Assembly: GCA_003557765.1 (NCBI GenBank) | Contig: PWNO01000110.1 | Span: 1-12,440 of the forward strand | DNA: 12,440 nt | DNA from: Bacteroidales bacterium | Lineage (GTDB): Bacteria > Bacteroidota > Bacteroidia > Bacteroidales > UBA7960 | Direction of reading: 5' to 3' | The notes under the pieces: generated by a model | Seen by the model: only the letters and a program-made list of their open reading frames with translations | Database searches by the model: none | Told to the model about the DNA's origin: nothing | Translations under genes and position numbers: made by a program | Shown: positions 9,501-12,440 of the stretch, in pieces | Numbering within the stretch: the stretch's first letter is position 1 | How the letters are laid out: each line of letters starts with the position of its first letter

Positions 9501-9856
9501 TTCATCACTTCAGCCCGCAGCAGTATACCGGCCTTATCTTCTTCATTCGACTTTTCGGGTTTTTTATAAGATGAGGGGAAGAAAAAGCTGCTGCGGTTTT
9601 CATAGGCTTTATCCCTTTCATCCAACAGGCTTTCCAGGTCGTTAAAAAAGTATGCGGCCGATTCTTTGTCTGGAAGGACAAATAAAAAGGATTTGGTAAC
9701 TTTCTGGGTGCTTGCTGCAGCGATCACCGCTGCGGACGAGCCGGCGAGACCTTCCGCACGTGCAGCTACACGGTCTTTGGCTTTTAAAAAGGCAGTGAGC
9801 TCCTGGAAAGGTGAACTTTGGGAAAACAGCTTCAGAAATTGACCAGAAGATAACAC
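6500..9856 (-). CDS. mfd: Transcription-repair coupling factor Mfd
   Basis: Mfd is a DNA translocase that removes RNA polymerase stalled at DNA lesions and recruits UvrA for nucleotide excision repair. The protein has 1118 residues, the usual length. The N-terminal UvrB-like part includes GGIVDVFSFSN near 190-200. The RNA-polymerase-interacting (CarD-like) domain lies at about 436-495, from LKPGDYVTHIDHGIGVF to LHRISRY. The helicase core has Walker A GDVGFGKTE (587-595), DEEQ (688-691), TATPIPRTLQF (714-724) and motif VI QMRGRVGR (857-864). The TRCF C-terminal domain follows at about 970-1090. The start is GTG at 9856, 11 bp after the fbp stop. ATG is absent nearby, and the N-terminus LSSGQFLKLF suits the family. 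The gene is probably expressed with fbp. Its last codons overlap the convergent phosphohexomutase gene by 26 bp. The reading frame is uninterrupted. Confidence 0.97.
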   Translation of the reverse strand: MLSSGQFLKLFSQSSPFQELTAFLKAKDRVAARAEGLAGSSAAVIAAASTQKVTKSFLFVLPDKESAAYFFNDLESLLDERDKAYENRSSFFFPSSYKKPEKSNEEDKAGILLRAEVMNRLSTTESQTLIVSYPEAFTEKIISRKALKKNTFRVNKNDELSVDFLMEVLADFDFERVDFVAEPGQFSIRGGIVDVFSFSNDYPFRIEILGDETESLRTFNPENQLSIDILESVSILPDIHALETATEVSKESLLQSMPANTIVWSDDTALLLEVINKGFEAGRYHADKYLSSEEALEQLQAYKLIEFRRAYLSKGAPHLFTFNHQPQPNFNKHFELLMQTLATNQREGLQNIVLFDTEKQVRRIQHIFETLTASQDELDHIAYESMLLSLHEGFSDLDNKIACYTDHQIFDRYHRYRLRDKFAGKQALSLKTLHNLKPGDYVTHIDHGIGVFSGLEKIEVNGRLQEAIRLVYKNNDILYVSIHSLHRISRYSGKEGVAPSLHRLGSNAWARLKNKTKKKVKDIAADLIRLYAKRKAQKGHAFSPDTYLQHELEASFIFEDTPDQEKVTQDVKQDMEAPMPMDRLICGDVGFGKTEIAIRAAFKAVGDSKQVAVLVPTTILALQHYYTFSERLRDFPCKIDYVSRFRTNKEKKQALEEAKDGRVDILIGTHRLLSKDVEFKDLGLLVIDEEQKFGVSSKEKLKQLRVNVDTLTLTATPIPRTLQFSLMGARDLSFLNTPPRNRYPIITEVHVFNDQLIKEAIEYEVSRGGQVFFVHNRVQNIREVAAIVQRTCPDVKIAVGHGQLEGSQLEKIMVDFIHGEYDVLISTTIIESGLDIPNANTIIINNAHHFGLSDLHQMRGRVGRTNKKAFCYLLSPPMSTLTDEARRRLKAIEEFSELGSGFNIAMRDLDIRGAGNMLGAEQSGFITEVGLDTYHKILDEAIAELREDEFKDVFASTTGELAGHYKERDCQLETDLELMIPSDYVSNIEERLQLYKELDNITDPEALNGFADRLQDRFGPLPEAVTGLLKAVHLRWLAQQTGIHKIILKSGKMIAHLPGQENNTFYQSKAFGKILEYVQRHPHHSQVKETDDHLAVTVLDVGNIEQAMAVIKGLSVPH

Positions 9857-9867
9857 AATGATGATTA

Positions 9868-10881
9868 TTAGGCGTATTGTTGCATGTACGATTCCACTTT
9901 TTCTACCATCTCACGGGGTCCTACGAATAAAGGGGCCCTCTGATGCAGTGTTTTTGGTTCTATTTCCATGATGCGCTTGAATCCGTTGCTGGCTTTTCCG
10001 CCCGCTTGTTCCGCCAGAAAGGCAATGGGATTGCATTCGTACAGCAGCCGAAGCTTTCCGTCGGGTTGCTTTTTGGTGCCGGGATACAGAAAAATGCCCC
10101 CTTTGATGAGGTTCCGGTGGAAGTCAGCCACCAGCGAACCAATGTAGCGCGACGTATAAGGGCGGTGCGTGGATGCATCATCTTGCTGGCAGAATTTGAT
10201 ATATTGTTTGACACCCTCAGGAAAATAAATGTAGTTCCCTTAGTTGATGGAGTAAATTTTTGATTGCTCAGGAAATTGCATGTCGGGATGAGACAGGCAG
10301 AAGATTCCCACAGAAGGGTCAAGCGTAAAGCCGTTAACCCCCTTGCCCGTGGTATACACCAGCATGGTGGATGATCCGTAAATCACATAGCCGGCGGCTA
10401 CTAAATTAACCCCAGGCTGCAACAGGTCTTCACTTGTGCCTCCACCTACTTCCGTGATGCGGCGGTAGATCGAGAAGATCGTTCCGATCGACACGTTGGA
10501 TTCAATGTTGCTGCTGCCATCCAACGGATCCATGGCTACCACGTATTTTCCCATCTCAGAAAACTCATTGCTGAAAGAGATGACTTTCTCGTTCTCCTCA
10601 CTGGCAATGGCACAACACTCTCCGCCGCCTTTCAGGGCGGTGATAAACATGTCGTTGGCAAACACATCGAGTTTCTTTTGCGCTTCTCCCTGTATGTTTT
10701 CTTTTCCAACCGAGCCCAGGATGTCTACAAGTCCTGCGGCGTTGATCTCCCTGTTGACAATTTTGGCGGCCGTAGCAATGTCGTTAAGAAGCCTGGTCAG
10801 CGCCCCCTTGGCATGAGAGTACTCAGACTGCCTTTGAATGATAAACTCAGTAAGTGTGGTGATTTTTGCTCGTGCTACCAT
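9868..10881 (-). CDS. fbp: Class I fructose-1,6-bisphosphatase, interrupted by an in-frame TAA at codon 214
   Basis: The enzyme hydrolyses fructose-1,6-bisphosphate to fructose-6-phosphate in gluconeogenesis. The frame runs from ATG 10881 to TAA 9868-9870, giving 337 positions including one internal stop, close to the usual 330-340. Metal-site motifs SEEN (E95, E96) and [11 protein letters not shown] (D118, D121) are intact. The C-terminal half keeps [19 protein letters not shown] and [10 protein letters not shown], which form much of the sugar-phosphate site. The internal TAA at 10240-10242 splits the frame after KIYSIN and before GNYIYFPEG. The family reads SINEGNY here, so TAA replaces a conserved Glu (GAA to TAA, one base). 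No ATG follows in frame before the essential C-terminal motifs, so truncation should abolish activity. The gene lies 116 bp after cinA and 11 bp before mfd on the same strand. The leader carries a repeat tract. Confidence 0.92.
10240..10242 (-). other. In-frame TAA replacing the conserved Glu of fbp
   Basis: Codons read AAA ATT TAC TCC ATC AAC, then TAA, then GGG AAC TAC ATT TAT. The flanks match the family SINEGNY motif without a frameshift. In the pig enzyme the equivalent loop (Asn212 to Tyr215) contacts the 6-phosphate. Confidence 0.95.
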
Positions 10882-10901
10882 GGTGCGGGCGATTATTTAA
10901 A

Positions 10902-10970
10902 TGACAAAATGACGAAAGGACAAAAGGACAAAAGGTCTAAAAGTCTAAAGGTCGAAAAGTCCAAAAGTCC
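10902..10970. repeat. Degenerate 8-bp tandem repeat in the cinA-fbp gap
   Basis: About nine consecutive units of 7-9 bp follow the pattern GGACAAAA on the plus strand. Two units are exact, and later units drift to GGTCTAAAA and GTCCAAAA. The tract lies 21-89 bp before the fbp ATG, so it may fall in the fbp leader or promoter. The unit GGACAAAA also begins the tract before cinA. Confidence 0.75.
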
Positions 10971-10992
10971 GGGTATGCGATGGCTTCTCCCT

Positions 10993-11019
10993 ACTGCTTA
11001 CTGCTTACTTCTTACTTCC
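10993..11019. repeat. 7-bp tandem repeat overlapping the 3' end of cinA
   Basis: There are nearly four heptamer units: ACTGCTT twice, then ACTTCTT, then a partial unit. The tract includes the cinA stop codon and its last six codons, so the tail EVRSKQ is repeat-encoded. Confidence 0.7.
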
Positions 11020-12269
11020 AGCGCCTGGTTATTCATCAACAACGATCGGAGCAAGGCAAGGGCAGCGTTGGCAGCCCTGATGATGTTTCTTTCCCTTTTG
11101 TCGCCAAATTGATACTTTTTACTGGTTACCTCATCGCCTGGTGTGGCCACGGCAACCCATACGGTGCCTACGGGTTTTTCTTCCGTGCCACCCTGAGGGC
11201 CGGCTACGCCAGTGACTCCGATTCCATAGGTGGTTTTCAGCTTGTTTCGTATGCCCTTTGCCATGGATTCCGCTGTTTCACGGCTAACTGCGCCATGCGT
11301 TTGGAGCAGCCCGTGATCAACCTGCAGCATCTCTTCTTTGATCCTGTTTTCATAAGCCACGACACTGCCTGCGTAGTATGCTGAGCTGCCAGGCACTCCG
11401 GTGATCCTGTGGGCAATGTAGCCTCCGGTACAGCTTTCTGCAGTGGACAGGGTCTGCCCCTTTTCCTTTAACAGATTTCCAACAACCCCTTCCAGGGTAT
11501 CGTCATCATAACCCCAGATGTATTCGGGGATAAGCTTTCGAAGCTTATCCACTTCGGCTTCAACCATCTGTTCAAGCCTTTCCATGGACTTCCCTTTTGC
11601 TGTGAGCCTGAGCTTTACGATGCCTGTGGAAGGCAGGTAGGCCAGCTGGATGTCTTCATGCAGGCTGTCTTCCCATCCGGAAAGCAGCCTGGCCAGGTCT
11701 GATTCTCCGATCCCGTGTGTCAGGACTGTTTTGTGTAATATGTATTGTTCCCTGCCCATCTCTTCTAAGGCCGGAAGCACCTGCTTGCTCATCATCTCCT
11801 TCATCTCGTATGGCACTCCGGGCATGGCAATGCAATGGGTTTTTCCTGCACTGAACCAAAACCCCGGTGCGGTGCCAAAGGGATTACGTAAGACATTCGC
11901 CTTGTCCGGAACCATGGCCTGGTCGCGGTTCAGCTCGCTGACCACCCTGCCCCTGTCCTTCAGGTATTGGGTAATATCCTCCAGGACCTGCTGGTTCAAG
12001 ACCAGGTCACTTTCGAAAAAGTGGCAGAGCACATCCCGTGTGACATCATCCCGGGTGGGTCCCAGGCCGCCGGTAACCAATACCAGCGAGCAACGTTCCG
12101 TGCCATCCTTTAGCGTACGTTGAATAGCCTCCCTTTCATCTGTGATCACCCTGATCTCGTCAACCTCAACACCGACGTCATTCAATGCGGACGCCATCCA
12201 CGCCGCATTGGTGTTCACCGTCTGGCCGATGAGCATCTCTTCACCTATGGATATGATAAAAGCTTTCAT
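10998..12269 (-). CDS. cinA: CinA-family protein: N-terminal MoCF-like domain fused to nicotinamide-nucleotide amidohydrolase (PncC)
   Basis: The protein of 423 residues has the full two-domain CinA form. The N-terminal molybdopterin-binding-like domain begins MKAFIISIGEEMLIGQTVNTN and carries TGGLGPTRDDVT (67-78) and MPGVPYEM (149-156). In characterised CinA proteins this domain has ADP-ribose pyrophosphatase activity. The C-terminal PncC domain carries AESCTGG (277-283, predicted nucleophile S279) and GVTGVAGPQGG (351-361). PncC deamidates NMN to NaMN in pyridine nucleotide salvage. The start is ATG 12269. The frame stays open upstream to TTG 12353, but that stretch is repeat-derived and not part of the family. 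The stop is TAA. The gene lies 116 bp upstream of fbp on the same strand, so co-transcription is possible but not shown. The name reflects competence induction in Gram-positives and implies no competence here. Confidence 0.95.
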   Translation of the reverse strand: MKAFIISIGEEMLIGQTVNTNAAWMASALNDVGVEVDEIRVITDEREAIQRTLKDGTERCSLVLVTGGLGPTRDDVTRDVLCHFFESDLVLNQQVLEDITQYLKDRGRVVSELNRDQAMVPDKANVLRNPFGTAPGFWFSAGKTHCIAMPGVPYEMKEMMSKQVLPALEEMGREQYILHKTVLTHGIGESDLARLLSGWEDSLHEDIQLAYLPSTGIVKLRLTAKGKSMERLEQMVEAEVDKLRKLIPEYIWGYDDDTLEGVVGNLLKEKGQTLSTAESCTGGYIAHRITGVPGSSAYYAGSVVAYENRIKEEMLQVDHGLLQTHGAVSRETAESMAKGIRNKLKTTYGIGVTGVAGPQGGTEEKPVGTVWVAVATPGDEVTSKKYQFGDKRERNIIRAANAALALLRSLLMNNQALEVRSKQ

Positions 12270-12279
12270 GATAAAGAAG

Positions 12280-12329
12280 GACAAAAAGACAAAACGACAA
12301 AAAGACAAAAGACAAAAAGACAAAAGACC
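12280..12329. repeat. Degenerate 7-8 bp tandem repeat upstream of cinA
   Basis: Six full units plus a partial one alternate between GACAAAAA and GACAAAA, with one GACAAAAC. The tract starts 11 bp before the cinA ATG and would give a leader rich in U and C, with GUC at regular steps. It shares its unit with the repeat before fbp. Confidence 0.8.
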
Positions 12330-12340
12330 AATTGTTTTGC

Positions 12341-12348
12341 CAAAAATA
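12341..12348 (-). promoter_or_regulatory. Possible -7 promoter box for cinA
   Basis: On the minus strand TATTTTTG matches TAnnTTTG and lies just upstream of the cinA repeat tract, which would then be transcribed as 5' leader. No good -33 element is seen, and the region is A+T rich, so chance is possible. Confidence 0.3.
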
Positions 12349-12414
12349 ATCAATAATATGCAAGATGCCGAGATGGTAAGCCAATTGTTTCTGCTTTTGC
12401 TTAACTTTGTCTTT

Positions 12415-12440
12415 TATGGCTTTTGGCTATTAGCTATTGG
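12415..12440. repeat. 7-bp tandem repeat at the right window edge
   Basis: Units TATGGCT, TTTGGCT and ATTAGCT are followed by a partial unit cut by the window edge. The period is 7 bp, as in the tract at the cinA 3' end, but the unit differs. The stretch 12349-12440 shows no recognisable gene. Confidence 0.55.

Noticed and set aside
5131..10881. Alternative genetic code with TAA as a sense codon
   Set aside because: TAA ends fbp (9868-9870) and cinA (10998-11000) at natural termini, and several long genes contain no internal TAA.
12270..12353. N-terminal extension of CinA from TTG 12353, giving a hydrophobic Cys-rich segment that looks like a membrane helix
   Set aside because: It is the translation of the TTTTGTC repeat tract. 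CinA proteins start at MKAFIISIGEE, which has its own ATG at 12269.
12358..12440. Open plus-strand frame from ATG 12358 to the window edge, with a hydrophobic translation
   Set aside because: Only 27 full codons are visible and the last third is a 7-bp repeat. It cannot be supported as a gene.

Overview
The window looks like a chromosomal housekeeping segment from a member of the Bacteroidota. This rests on the proteins: a TamL-type lipoprotein Omp85 protein, a Bacteroidota-style phosphohexomutase (N-terminus MALIQSISGIRGTIGG, loop GGEGNGG) and a cytosolic GH13 amylase of a form common in that phylum. Several promoters also carry the -7 box TAnnTTTG typical of the phylum. I cannot name the genus. 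I see no rRNA, tRNA, CRISPR array, insertion sequence, prophage or defence island.

Layout. Positions 1-4935, minus strand, hold a probable operon read right to left: tamL (outer-membrane assembly), a RecD/Dda-like DNA helicase 12 bp downstream, and an alpha-amylase family gene cut by the left edge. Positions 4936-5130 are a short divergent promoter region. Positions 5131-6525, plus strand, hold a phosphoglucosamine/phosphohexomutase gene (glmM-like). Positions 6500-12269, minus strand, hold cinA, then a class I fructose-1,6-bisphosphatase (fbp), then mfd. The fbp-mfd gap is 11 bp, and mfd converges on and overlaps the end of the mutase gene. Gaps on both sides of cinA carry degenerate 7-8 bp tandem repeats.

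How the genes fit together. Fbp makes fructose-6-phosphate, and GlmM acts two steps later on the route to UDP-GlcNAc for the cell wall. TamL serves the outer membrane. Mfd and the RecD-like helicase act on DNA, and CinA is a nucleotide-salvage (NMN deamidase type) protein. These are ordinary core functions, and I found no convincing new multigene system.

The one striking anomaly is that both the mutase gene and fbp are full length and collinear with their families, yet each is interrupted by a single in-frame TAA codon (5221-5223 on plus, 10240-10242 on minus). There is no frameshift in either. Both stops read TAA-GG. In fbp the stop sits where the family has a conserved Glu. The other large genes are uninterrupted, and TAA is also the natural terminator of fbp and cinA, so a general code change is unlikely. 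Sequence error, recent nonsense mutation or suppressor-dependent readthrough cannot be told apart from the sequence alone.
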